Under the pieces are notes generated by a model. It saw only the letters and a list, made by a program, of their open reading frames with translations. It searched no databases and was not told the origin of the DNA. DNA of 64,000 nucleotides, taken from positions 1-64,000 of the forward strand of contig NZ_JACSRD010000222.1 of the NCBI RefSeq assembly GCF_014879935.1, in the 5' to 3' direction. Positions 34,091 through 42,972 of this stretch are shown here, piece by piece. The DNA comes from Prosthecobacter sp. (GTDB taxonomy: Bacteria; Verrucomicrobiota; Verrucomicrobiia; Verrucomicrobiales; Verrucomicrobiaceae). A program made the position numbers and the translations under genes. Numbering within the stretch: the stretch's first letter is position 1; each line of letters opens with the position of its first letter.

Positions 34091-36976
34091 TCAGGGCTGG
34101 ACAACCCTAAGTCGTACAAAACCACGGACGCCGGAAGGAGGTGTGATCACGGCCCGCATCTCCTGCACAGCGGGTTCGGTCGCAATCACCTGCTGAGCAC
34201 CGGCAGGCACGGCGTCCCACTGGACCAGGTTTTCGCTGAACTGCAGCTCGACCGACAAATCACCGGCCCAGGGGGAGCGCTGATAATGGACATTCATTAC
34301 CGGAGCCGCCGGGGTGGTCTTATCAAGACTGATGAGCGGCGCAGCAGCAGATGCCAGTTCATCGGCATGCAGGCCAAGGGCGTACTTGACGAGGTTGGGC
34401 ACGCCGTCTCCGAGATAACTGGCGGAGGCCCCCACCAAAGCGGGGTAGGCCATCTGCGCCGGCGTGAAATTTTCCGCCTGCCACAAGGCATAGCTTGTTG
34501 GGTAAGCCTCATAGGCGCCGATGTCATTGCGCTTGCGGAACGTGGCACCGCTGTAGTCGGTTAGCGTGGCAAGGTTCAGCCCAGCATTGATCAGCGGACT
34601 GCCCGGCCCCGGGGCAAGACCGTTCAAGGTCATGCTGGCAGATTGAAAGCTGCTTGCGTCAAAGCCCAGTGCTTGCCATTCAGCGAGGCTCCGGTTCTGC
34701 GCCGAAGTGCCATCATGATATTGGTATACCAGAGCGTTCCCTCCCAGAGAATAGGCATTGTGGCTCATCTGCAGCTGGTCCGTGCTTCTGAAATTGCTGA
34801 ACACATTCGCCCACACAGGGGTGGCGGGCATGAGCACAAGATTGTTCCGGAAGACGAAATTCAGAGGCTGTTCCCGAGTGAACAGTGACGCCTGAGGCAC
34901 GCCTCCCTGGATGCCGGTGATCTGGCGCGCATCAAAGGTGCAGCCTTGAAGGTCCAGCGCGCCTCCAGCGGGGTTCCTGCGAAGCTCTCCTTGAACGACA
35001 TGGATGCAGTTGCGTTCGGTCAAAGACCATCCTGGAACCCCGACGTTCATTCCCCGGAAAAAACATTGCTCCGCCACGACCTCAGCCCCCATCCAAACCG
35101 ATCCGCACCGCGTGCGTTGAAGTTCCACCCGCTTCACGGCTTCGCCTTCGATACCGCCGTTGCCGAAATCGCAGTCGAAAAACTCAAATCGCTTGAATTG
35201 AGGCTGCTGCCCCCCTCCCATATTATGCGCATAAAAAACCGGATAGGCCAGACTCATGACACCTTCGGTCGAGCCGATCAGTCCGGCATTTGCTACGGTA
35301 CGGCATCTGTGGTAGCGATGGATGATCCCCAAGTCTGCGTCCTGGTGGTTGTAAGACACCCACGCAGTTTGGTATCCAGCCGGAGGATAGGGCGAGGCCT
35401 GCTCCGCCTGCACATCTTCGATGAGCACGTCGTCCGCAACGTCACCCACGGTGATGCCAATAATATGTTTGGCTCCATAGTAAAGATAGCAATGCTTGAT
35501 GACAGCCTTACCGGGAGGCATCGAGCCGCCGAGACAATAGTTTCCCAACGGATCGTTGGTGACCCAGTCTGCGAGGCAAGTCTTGCCGGCATGGATGTCC
35601 TGCAAGTTCATGTCGCGCGCGTTTATAACCACCGCTGCGCCTTCCGTGAACTTGTAGCTGCGCTCATAGCGTTTGCCATCGGTTCGTGGATCGGTGCTTC
35701 CAAAGGGGTGGACATAGAGCAAGGTGCCATCTGTCCAGAACGACCCGGGGACGGAGGATAACTGCGCCGCAACGGCGGCGAAGCTGGTGCCCACTGGATG
35801 GTTCATGAACTTATCATCCTCCCATAGCACAGCGCTTGCCTGCGTGTCAGCACACGAATAGACGTGGGGCGTGCCTGTCGCCTGCCAGACGCCCGGCTGC
35901 AGGCTGCGGTAGCTTTTGATGCGTATCCACTCCTGGCCGGACGCAGCCCGAACATTGAGCCCCGGTGTACGCAGGTTCAGGGCGACCCCATTGAGATCAA
36001 GCGGCTGGCCGCCGGTGTTGATGACCAACGTGTCGCCTGTGGCATAGCCCGGGGCCGGCAGCATGCCCGTCTCTAGGCTCTCCTCATTGATTTTAGCGGC
36101 GGTCTTCCAGGCAGTCAGCGGCGTGGTGCCGTCAGCCAGATCGTTGCCTGACTCGGGGTCACAGAACCAAGTACGGCCGGTGGCGGGTTCAATGAGGTCA
36201 GTGGGATAAACAATATCCGAAAAATCGGCCTCATCGAAGGTGTAAACAGCAGGTGCGCCCATACGGCCTTTTACCAAAGGACCAAAGGCCCAGCTCCCAG
36301 CGATGACCTGCGCCATGTCAGTCATGCCGATGGGACTGTCGTTGATGGCTCCCCAGGATTGCATGGCCCCACCGGGATACTTACAGTAGTAGCGGACATC
36401 GGCGTTGGAATCAGGTCTTATATGAACCGCCACGCCAATGAAGACCCAACGACTGGTCCATTCCATGTTGCTTGGCATAAACGTGGTGTATGGACTCCAA
36501 GAAATGGCAGCGCCAAGCTGGCCATTCACTATGGAAACCGAGGGAGATAAGCCTCCATTAACATTGCAGATGCCAATCAAGTCCGTACGCTGGCCCAATA
36601 CTTCTTTGATTAAGAACCAGCCACACGCAAAGATCTTCTTGTGCGTGTTGGGAAACAGGTAGCGACCTATCGCATGCCCATTTGAATACCGAATGTCCGC
36701 ACTTGCGGCAGGCCCGCCGGCTAGGTGTGGTCCGCCAGGCCGCGGCATCAGATTGCCCTCCACCTGGGCGAAGTTGACCCCAGGGGAGTCGGCCGTCAGG
36801 CTGACCGGCGTGTCAAACATCTCGCGCCCAAGGAGCTCCATAGCCCCCCGAGAGGGCGAGGGATGCAAACACAGCACGCAGGCGGCCAGACGAACTAAAT
36901 TGAAGGTCCGGGCTGAAATAGCAGAACTCAAATTGAGACAACGAAGAAACATGAACAAGCAGCAGCAGCGCATCAC
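34091..36976 (-). CDS. Large secreted beta-helix protein with LamG-like N-terminal region
   Basis: 961 residues with an N-terminal signal-like region (LVRLAACVLCLHPSPSRGA). Residues about 60-260 look like a LamG/concanavalin-type beta-sandwich (SADIRYSNG, VSIVNGQLGAAISWSP, RWVFIGVAVHIRP). Residues about 280-800 look like a right-handed parallel beta-helix (VIKHCYLYYGAKH, VLIEDVQAEQ, FEFFDCDFGNGG, FRNNLVLMP). The C-terminal end has the verrucomicrobial pattern YLGDGVPNLVKYALG followed by a beta-rich tail. Beta-helix proteins include polysaccharide lyases and surface adhesins, but no catalytic residues are identifiable. It is embedded between glycosyltransferase genes and starts 2 bp after the upstream stop, at GTG 36976 or ATG 36973. 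Confidence 0.75.
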   Translation of the reverse strand: MMRCCCLFMFLRCLNLSSAISARTFNLVRLAACVLCLHPSPSRGAMELLGREMFDTPVSLTADSPGVNFAQVEGNLMPRPGGPHLAGGPAASADIRYSNGHAIGRYLFPNTHKKIFACGWFLIKEVLGQRTDLIGICNVNGGLSPSVSIVNGQLGAAISWSPYTTFMPSNMEWTSRWVFIGVAVHIRPDSNADVRYYCKYPGGAMQSWGAINDSPIGMTDMAQVIAGSWAFGPLVKGRMGAPAVYTFDEADFSDIVYPTDLIEPATGRTWFCDPESGNDLADGTTPLTAWKTAAKINEESLETGMLPAPGYATGDTLVINTGGQPLDLNGVALNLRTPGLNVRAASGQEWIRIKSYRSLQPGVWQATGTPHVYSCADTQASAVLWEDDKFMNHPVGTSFAAVAAQLSSVPGSFWTDGTLLYVHPFGSTDPRTDGKRYERSYKFTEGAAVVINARDMNLQDIHAGKTCLADWVTNDPLGNYCLGGSMPPGKAVIKHCYLYYGAKHIIGITVGDVADDVLIEDVQAEQASPYPPAGYQTAWVSYNHQDADLGIIHRYHRCRTVANAGLIGSTEGVMSLAYPVFYAHNMGGGQQPQFKRFEFFDCDFGNGGIEGEAVKRVELQRTRCGSVWMGAEVVAEQCFFRGMNVGVPGWSLTERNCIHVVQGELRRNPAGGALDLQGCTFDARQITGIQGGVPQASLFTREQPLNFVFRNNLVLMPATPVWANVFSNFRSTDQLQMSHNAYSLGGNALVYQYHDGTSAQNRSLAEWQALGFDASSFQSASMTLNGLAPGPGSPLINAGLNLATLTDYSGATFRKRNDIGAYEAYPTSYALWQAENFTPAQMAYPALVGASASYLGDGVPNLVKYALGLHADELASAAAPLISLDKTTPAAPVMNVHYQRSPWAGDLSVELQFSENLVQWDAVPAGAQQVIATEPAVQEMRAVITPPSGVRGFVRLRVVQP

Positions 36977-36977
36977 C

Positions 36978-37946
36978 TCACTTTGACACTTTGCAGGAGT
37001 CCTTGATCAAAGATGACGAAGCCGCCTCGGTGTCGTGAGACCTCGGACCGAAGACTTTGTCCAGCTCTTCCGGGCCGAACAAAGGATGGCGCGCCAGACG
37101 CATCCAAGCAAGATAGATGCGCCATGAAATGGGGGCTCGTGCCTTCCATGAGGTGGACGCCCCTTTGAGCGCGCCCCACCACCATTGCGGTTCAAGGAAC
37201 ACCCAGGAGACGCCTTCCCGGCAGGCGTGGCAAAATTGTCTGTAGAGCCGGAACAGCGAGACTAAGGGCAACCAAGGCCAGGGGCAGCGCATCCAAACGC
37301 TCCACAGCTCGTTGCGCGCATTGAGATGATGCGTGCGCAGGCTGTTACGGTTCGTTGGTGAGAAATGATGTCGAATCACCAAGCTCGGCTCGAACCAGAC
37401 GGCACTACCTTGGCTGTAGGCTTGCAAGGCGTAGTCAGGCTCCTCGTAGGCATGCACAAAGAAGGCCGGAAACCCAGGGGCTTTCAAATAGTCGTCCCGC
37501 CGCATGGCAGCCGCTCCGTTCGGATAGGCAGACACGTAGTGCCCCGGTGACTGATTCGATTTGTTGGCCGGGAGATAGACACCGCCGTCCCGAAGTTCTG
37601 GGAAGGTCATTACTGCTACTTCCGGATGCCGGGCGAAAACTTCCCGCAGCCGTTCTACAAAGTCATCGTCCAACGGGTAGCTGTCGTCATCCAGACTCAG
37701 CACAAGCTCGCCTTTTGCCTGACGCAGCATGTGGTCACGGGCGGGGATGGAGCCCTCGCCGGGATCAATCACCCAGAGCCGACAATGAGGGAATTCCTGG
37801 CGGACCATCTGCGCGGTACCGTCGGTGCAACCGTCCGCTGTCACGAGGATCTCGTCGGCAGCCGGTTCCAGCCGTCCAAGCCGCTCTAGCGTCCGCCGCA
37901 AGTCAGCGACTCGATCGCGGGAAGTGATCATCACGGAGACGGTCAT
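36978..37946 (-). CDS. GT2 glycosyltransferase, paralogue of 31881-32801
   Basis: 322 residues from ATG 37946 (MTVSVMITSRDR), chosen by alignment with the paralogue (MTFSIMITTRNR). An upstream TTG would add nine residues. It has TADGCTDGT, the metal site LDDDSYPLD and the long shared stretch ARNELWSVWMRCPWPWLP. A Trp-rich segment (FLEPQWWWGALKG) near the end also matches the paralogue (REPVWWLAALGG). The gene is followed within 2 bp by the beta-helix gene. Confidence 0.85.
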   Translation of the reverse strand: MTVSVMITSRDRVADLRRTLERLGRLEPAADEILVTADGCTDGTAQMVRQEFPHCRLWVIDPGEGSIPARDHMLRQAKGELVLSLDDDSYPLDDDFVERLREVFARHPEVAVMTFPELRDGGVYLPANKSNQSPGHYVSAYPNGAAAMRRDDYLKAPGFPAFFVHAYEEPDYALQAYSQGSAVWFEPSLVIRHHFSPTNRNSLRTHHLNARNELWSVWMRCPWPWLPLVSLFRLYRQFCHACREGVSWVFLEPQWWWGALKGASTSWKARAPISWRIYLAWMRLARHPLFGPEELDKVFGPRSHDTEAASSSLIKDSCKVSK

Positions 37947-37982
37947 TAGAGTTTTTGAGGATTTTAGGGCCAACTAAGATTA

Positions 37983-38642
37983 TTACTCACCAAGGGAGGC
38001 ACTCCGTGTCGCTTTCAGGACCATCGTCATCCACAGCCATGGAATACGACCGGCACCTCGAAACGAGATGTCCTGAAAACCTGTTTCAATCAAGAGTTGC
38101 GTCAAAGTTTTCCTACTCCAAAGCTTGATGTGTCCACCATCCCACAACGGGTTCGCATGAAAGTCCCATTTCCCCAGCAAGGAAAGTGACAGATTCTTCA
38201 GATAACCGTGGTAGGGCGTCGAACAGATCAGATGCCCGCCCGGCTTCAGGGCGCTCCAGCAGCCTTTCGCCCAGGATCGCGGAGCATAGACGTGCTCCAC
38301 AACCTCAGTGCTGATGACCAGATCGAAGGGGGCCTCATCGAGGCGTTCGAGAATCCGGTCATCGGCCTCCATGAGTTCGAAACGTCCCTGCGGATGCGCT
38401 CTGCGGGCTTGAGCAATGCCTTCCACGCTGAGATCAATGCCGACCACCTGGCAGCCCCGACGCAACATTTCGCCGCAGATAGCCCCGTTTCCGCAACCAA
38501 CGTCCAGCACACGCGTGCCGGGTGGGATGGGAGCGGCCAACTCCAGAACCTTCGGCATCAGGTGCCGGAACATGTGCGAGCCTGTCGCGTCCTTGTAGCC
38601 GAAGTCCTTGTATTGAAAGCTCGTGACCATGTCAGTTTCCAT
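37983..38642 (-). CDS. Class I SAM-dependent methyltransferase
   Basis: 219 residues from ATG 38642 (METDMVTSF), which sits 8 bp after the stop of the upstream GT4 gene; longer in-frame starts would overlap it heavily. Motif I is TRVLDVGCGNGAICGEM, motif II VVGIDLSVEGIAQAR, and the post-I motif FDLVISTEVVEHV, as in UbiG-like and glycan methyltransferases. It separates the GT4 and GT2 members of the duplicated module, which are directly coupled in the other copy. Confidence 0.82.
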   Translation of the reverse strand: METDMVTSFQYKDFGYKDATGSHMFRHLMPKVLELAAPIPPGTRVLDVGCGNGAICGEMLRRGCQVVGIDLSVEGIAQARRAHPQGRFELMEADDRILERLDEAPFDLVISTEVVEHVYAPRSWAKGCWSALKPGGHLICSTPYHGYLKNLSLSLLGKWDFHANPLWDGGHIKLWSRKTLTQLLIETGFQDISFRGAGRIPWLWMTMVLKATRSASLGE

Positions 38643-38649
38643 TTTGAGT

Positions 38650-39891
38650 TCAGACCTTGGCTGAAGCTGCTGGCTGGCCGCTCTTGTGGATGTCCCGCAA
38701 GGTGGAGGTGAGCAGCCGGGCATTTGCTTCGGTGGTGAATTGATGTGCGCGAACTTTTGCCGCTTCCGACATCTGGGTCCTCAGCGGCCGGTCATTGATG
38801 ATCGTGTGAATCGCGTCCGCCAGTCGCTCCGAGTCACTTGGATAGACCACCAGGCCGCTCACGCCATGCTCCACCACCTCACCGCAGTAGGGGGAGCAAA
38901 TGACCGGGATGCCAGCCGCCATCGCCTCCAGCATGACCATGCCAAACGCGTCGGAAAGAGTGGGGAAGACGAGGACATCTGCATCCGCATACAGGCGGTT
39001 GACCTCCATCCGCGGCACCCGGCCCAGGAACTTCACCTGAGAACAGGCAGGATGCTGCCGGACGCGTTCCGTCACCTCACCTGCGGCAATAAATTCAGGG
39101 GAAACGCTGCCCGGGAGTTTGGCTACAATCTCTGAAGCCAGCGCCAGGCAGTGGATGCCTTTGACGAGCGTGCAACTCCCGACGAACAGCACCCGGCCAG
39201 GCACCGGTCGGTTTTCGATATCGAAGAACTCCTGCCCGATCCCATAAGGAACGATGTGGATACGGCTGGCATCGAAGAGCCCTTCGTTGACAATGTCATT
39301 TTTGACCCCCTGAGCAGGAACAAGCAAATGGTCGGAGTAGTCTCTTAAAGCAAGCCCCTCCTCCGTCGATTCCTCGACATTCGCGTAGGGCATGACCTCC
39401 TCCCATTCCGGGAACTGGAGGTACTCCTCCTGATGCACCCGCCAGAGCGATGGACGCACATAAAACTCCGTGACCACGGTGAGCCCCCGTGACTTGGCCC
39501 TTGCCAGGAAGTGGGTGGACCAGCCCAGGGAGGAGTAAATCATGTTGGCGCCACAGTCACCCGCCAGCGTCATCGCCAGTCCCAGAGTGCGTGACTGTGG
39601 TGTGAAGGTCGTGCCCGAATTGAGCAGGTGATCCGTGGCGGTCGCCAAGGGAAAAGAGTGTGTGAAGGGAAGGACCGACTGAGGAACGCTTCTATTTTTC
39701 AGCAACCGCGCTTTGGAGCCCAAACTTGAGAGCCAAGAGAGGCACCTCCCCAGGCCCTCATTCCCGCACGCGTCTGTGTAAAAACCTGCAAGCATCCCTG
39801 CACCAGCCAAAGCTTGCGGAACCGCATAATTGTGGCGCGCGCCGTTCTGGACCACGAGGACGCGGCAATCTTTTGCGTGCGTGTCTGCCAT
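38650..39891 (-). CDS. GT4 glycosyltransferase, paralogue of 32798-34048
   Basis: 413 residues from ATG 39891; a GTG at 39909 would add six residues. The N-terminal domain carries VVQNGARHNYAVPQALAGAG and FYTDACGNEG. The donor domain has GRVLFVGSCTLVKGIHCLALA. The EX7E-like site DAFGMVMLEAMAAGIPVI has Asp in place of the first Glu, a common substitution. It is clearly related to the enzyme at 32798 along its whole length, so a related linkage is likely. Confidence 0.84.
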   Translation of the reverse strand: MADTHAKDCRVLVVQNGARHNYAVPQALAGAGMLAGFYTDACGNEGLGRCLSWLSSLGSKARLLKNRSVPQSVLPFTHSFPLATATDHLLNSGTTFTPQSRTLGLAMTLAGDCGANMIYSSLGWSTHFLARAKSRGLTVVTEFYVRPSLWRVHQEEYLQFPEWEEVMPYANVEESTEEGLALRDYSDHLLVPAQGVKNDIVNEGLFDASRIHIVPYGIGQEFFDIENRPVPGRVLFVGSCTLVKGIHCLALASEIVAKLPGSVSPEFIAAGEVTERVRQHPACSQVKFLGRVPRMEVNRLYADADVLVFPTLSDAFGMVMLEAMAAGIPVICSPYCGEVVEHGVSGLVVYPSDSERLADAIHTIINDRPLRTQMSEAAKVRAHQFTTEANARLLTSTLRDIHKSGQPAASAKV

Positions 39892-39970
39892 AATGATAAG
39901 GCTCTGCACACGGCAGGATCCCTGTTATAAAGCCAAATTTTGTCTCCCTTACACGGATTGCCTTATGCGA

Positions 39971-40654
39971 TTAAGCAGAACGAAGTTTTACCAACCACTT
40001 AGCAATGTGCTGCACGAAAAATCGATCTAGGAACGTCAAATGAAGGTGTCGGGAATTTACAAACAGAACGTCGCCGTGGGTTCGGAAAGCGAAATTGGCG
40101 CAAATGAAGCCCAGGGATTCGAGGCGGGCGCGGGCAAGTTCATAGAAACGTTGCCCTTGGAATTCGGGAACAAAATCGTGGAACTCAACGGTGACTTGGC
40201 GAATGTCAGACAAGATATGGTCTGGCGTCTGATCCAGCAGCGCAAACTCGGCACCTTCAACGTCAAGTTTCAATACATCAATCCGGTTCAAATTGAAACG
40301 GCGACGCAAGGTGCCGAGCGAAATCACCTCAACAGGAGTGGTAGGATAATGCACATCAAATGACCGACTGTTTATGCTCCCCCCCTCGGGATTCTCTCGA
40401 AACACGAAGGATGCCTCACCATCTACAGCCCCGAGGGCTGCGTGGACCACTTCACCGCCAGGTGGTGCCGCCAAGCGCCCGGCCAGAACTGGGTTAGCCT
40501 CAATTAATACGCAGCGTCCCCCACACATATCGTGGACGATTTGGCTAAACTGTCCGGCATGTGCGCCGGCGTCCACGATTACGGACTGGGCATCTAGTGG
40601 GGTGATCCAAAGGGCGTGACCACGGATGCGACGCAGTTGACTTAGGGTGATCAT
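39971..40654 (-). CDS. FkbM family methyltransferase
   Basis: 227 residues. SAM motif I is SVIVDAGAHAGQFSQIV and the second acidic motif VLIEANPVLAG. The FkbM signature DVLKLDVEGAEFALLD is clear. FkbM-type enzymes O-methylate sugars or polyketides. It is coupled to the flippase gene by an ATGA overlap. Base composition is lower in GC than the window average, as in the flippase. Confidence 0.85.
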   Translation of the reverse strand: MITLSQLRRIRGHALWITPLDAQSVIVDAGAHAGQFSQIVHDMCGGRCVLIEANPVLAGRLAAPPGGEVVHAALGAVDGEASFVFRENPEGGSINSRSFDVHYPTTPVEVISLGTLRRRFNLNRIDVLKLDVEGAEFALLDQTPDHILSDIRQVTVEFHDFVPEFQGQRFYELARARLESLGFICANFAFRTHGDVLFVNSRHLHLTFLDRFFVQHIAKWLVKLRSA

Positions 40655-42201
40655 GTTTCAACAGGCGTACGTCGGCACCATTGCCAGAAACGTTCCCTAT
40701 GAGACCGCTCCAATACCAGCCACCAAAGTCCCATGACAAAACACAATGCTGTGATTAGGACCGTAATCGCCAACTGAACCCTTGGCATTCCTTCGCCGAC
40801 TTGATTCTGAAAGAGGGCGACAAGAAGTGCAGCTGGCGTAGTGAAGGCGACACAGGGAAGAACCGCGTCCCGCAGGAATTGGGACTTTGAAAAGCGCAGC
40901 CGAGTGAGTCCCCGCCATGGCACATACCAATGGTTGGTGACGAGCAAGGCGAACAGAGTGCCAAACGCTACGCCCAAGAGGCCAAACCGCGCAGCGAGGT
41001 TGACAGACAGGACGATCTTCACCAGACCTGCAGCAAGAGAAGAGAACGGGAAGGCCTCATCACCGGTTGCCCTGGTGGCGCAGGCGATGATATAGCACTG
41101 AGTTTCAAGCGTCTCAGTGATCAGAAAAGCGATGAGCAGAGGCAAGCCGACGAAATGTCCCGGCCCCAGCCATATGTCAAACAACGATTTGCCGGCAAAG
41201 CACAAGACCGTTGAACTTCCTAGCATTACCAGCCAACCAAGCCTAATGTTACGCAGGAGCAAGCGATGCACTTGTGCAAACTTCTGCTCCTGCCAAAGGT
41301 GACTCACAAACACGCTCGAGGCGGCACCAAAAGTGATTGCCACAATGGTAAGGTTGTGAACTAACACCCACGCTGCCCGGTAGGAAGGAAGTTCTGCTGC
41401 GCCCTCAAGTGAAGCGATCACAAACTGATCTGTGTAGAGAATCAAAGATCCACCCACTGCCGTCACCCATGCACGCAGGGCGAGGGGGCACATGTGACGA
41501 AAAGCGTCTGCCTGCCACGTGCCCTTGAGATGGAATAGCTCCGGCCGATTACGGCGGGCGAACGCAAAAAAGACAAAGCGTTGTGCCAACGCGCCCGCCA
41601 CGGCGATAATGGCCAGACTGACGAGCCCGCCTCCGAGGAGGGCGGCGATGATTTGACCGACGAGGGTAAGGGCGTTGACAAACGAGTTTAGCAGGGCATC
41701 CCAGCCGACGTAGCCAACACCTTGCAGTAGACACGTCCAGGGGGTTGCCCAGATATTTAAGGCAAAACTAACGCACAGGATCGTCCAGGCGCTCCAGACG
41801 GAGACGGCGGGCACATCAATGAGCGTGAGGGTGCGCAGGTAGAAAGCTCCCAAGGTGAAGGCCAGGAGCAGCGAGACGACGGAAAGCACGCGATAGATTC
41901 GACAGCCAGTGGATAGCAGGTCGGCGATCTCCTGCAGAGTACTAGCGGTGAGGCGTGTGTTCGGATCGGAACCGCTTTTGCCTTTGGCAAATGCGATATG
42001 ACGCGTCAACGTCACCCCAAAGCCGAGGTCGAGAATGCCGAATGAAGCCCAAGTTTGTCCGAGCAGCAACCACACACCCAGTTCCTCCTTGGGAAGTGTG
42101 CGAAAGAGCACAGGCAGCAGAACGAGTCCAAGAAGGATCGTTACGCCACGACTAAACCAACTGGCGGTTGCGCCGAAGAAAATGCTACGAGTGGCAGACA
42201 T
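40651..42201 (-). CDS. Wzx-like polysaccharide flippase
   Basis: A 516-residue polytopic membrane protein with 12-14 hydrophobic helices and the MVF/Wzx-like opening ATASWFSRGVTILLGLVLLPVLF. It would flip the undecaprenyl-linked repeat unit to the periplasmic face, where the Wzy-like protein (25509) polymerises it. It is the only flippase candidate in the locus. A 94-bp AT-rich gap upstream (42202-42295) may hold an internal promoter. Confidence 0.83.
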   Translation of the reverse strand: MSATRSIFFGATASWFSRGVTILLGLVLLPVLFRTLPKEELGVWLLLGQTWASFGILDLGFGVTLTRHIAFAKGKSGSDPNTRLTASTLQEIADLLSTGCRIYRVLSVVSLLLAFTLGAFYLRTLTLIDVPAVSVWSAWTILCVSFALNIWATPWTCLLQGVGYVGWDALLNSFVNALTLVGQIIAALLGGGLVSLAIIAVAGALAQRFVFFAFARRNRPELFHLKGTWQADAFRHMCPLALRAWVTAVGGSLILYTDQFVIASLEGAAELPSYRAAWVLVHNLTIVAITFGAASSVFVSHLWQEQKFAQVHRLLLRNIRLGWLVMLGSSTVLCFAGKSLFDIWLGPGHFVGLPLLIAFLITETLETQCYIIACATRATGDEAFPFSSLAAGLVKIVLSVNLAARFGLLGVAFGTLFALLVTNHWYVPWRGLTRLRFSKSQFLRDAVLPCVAFTTPAALLVALFQNQVGEGMPRVQLAITVLITALCFVMGLWWLVLERSHRERFWQWCRRTPVET

Positions 42202-42295
42202 CTATCTGGAAGCGCTCACTAGTGCCTCAGAAAACCGTTTGGGCTGTTTCGTGGCAAAAGATAATTACCAGGAAAATATACCAAATTGGCTATGC

Positions 42296-42946
42296 TTAAC
42301 CGGATGTGCAGGCGGAATGCGGCTTCCAATACACATCCGTTTGGCCCGTGCCCCGGGCGCAGGGGATCAATCCGCTGAACACTTTCCGGTCCCAGCCCGC
42401 CAGGAGCTTGGGTGCGTCGGCAAAGGCGGGCCAGTCGGCATTGTCCAGCACAATGAACCCACCGGCATTCACGAAAGGCATGGCACGTCGGATGCACTCA
42501 ACGCGGGAGATTTCTCCCGGGCCATCGACGAGCACCAAATCCCAGCAGGCAGGATCTTCGACCGCCTGGAGGTAGGCCGTAGCCGCTGCCTCGCCTGCGG
42601 ACGGGTGAGCCATCAGCCGCAATTCGAGCTGTCCGGAGGTTCCGCTGGACTTGGAGCGAGACCTCAGGCCCTCTGCCCAGCCGGAATCGGTTTCGATCGT
42701 GGTCACACGGCAGCCCCGATCGAGGAAATACAACGTGGAGCCGCCGCCGCCCCACTCGAGCACGCGCATGCCGGGACGCACGACCTTTCCCAGATGATCC
42801 ACAGCCCCCCAGGTCAGCCACGGAATCCGCCGGTCGAGCATGTCTTTCCGCACCAGCCGGTCAGACAGCCACCGGGGCGCATGCCTGTAGTCACGGAAGA
42901 GATGATAAAGCAACCGGAGACCGTTGACTAGTTTCGCAGGGATCAT
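42296..42946 (-). CDS. SAM-dependent methyltransferase-like protein
   Basis: 216 residues from ATG 42946 (MIPAKLVNG); a longer form would overlap rfbB. A Rossmann motif MRVLEWGGGGSTLYFLD and an acidic motif VTTIETDSGWAEGL are followed by WDLVLVDGPGEISR and GGFIVLDNADW, typical of class I methyltransferases of the O-methyltransferase type. The second motif I residues are Trp-Gly rather than the usual Gly-x-Gly, but the fold pattern is clear. It probably methylates a repeat-unit sugar. Confidence 0.72.
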   Translation of the reverse strand: MIPAKLVNGLRLLYHLFRDYRHAPRWLSDRLVRKDMLDRRIPWLTWGAVDHLGKVVRPGMRVLEWGGGGSTLYFLDRGCRVTTIETDSGWAEGLRSRSKSSGTSGQLELRLMAHPSAGEAAATAYLQAVEDPACWDLVLVDGPGEISRVECIRRAMPFVNAGGFIVLDNADWPAFADAPKLLAGWDRKVFSGLIPCARGTGQTDVYWKPHSACTSG

Positions 42947-42972
42947 GTTTTTCTTCTTCGAGGCGATTGCCC

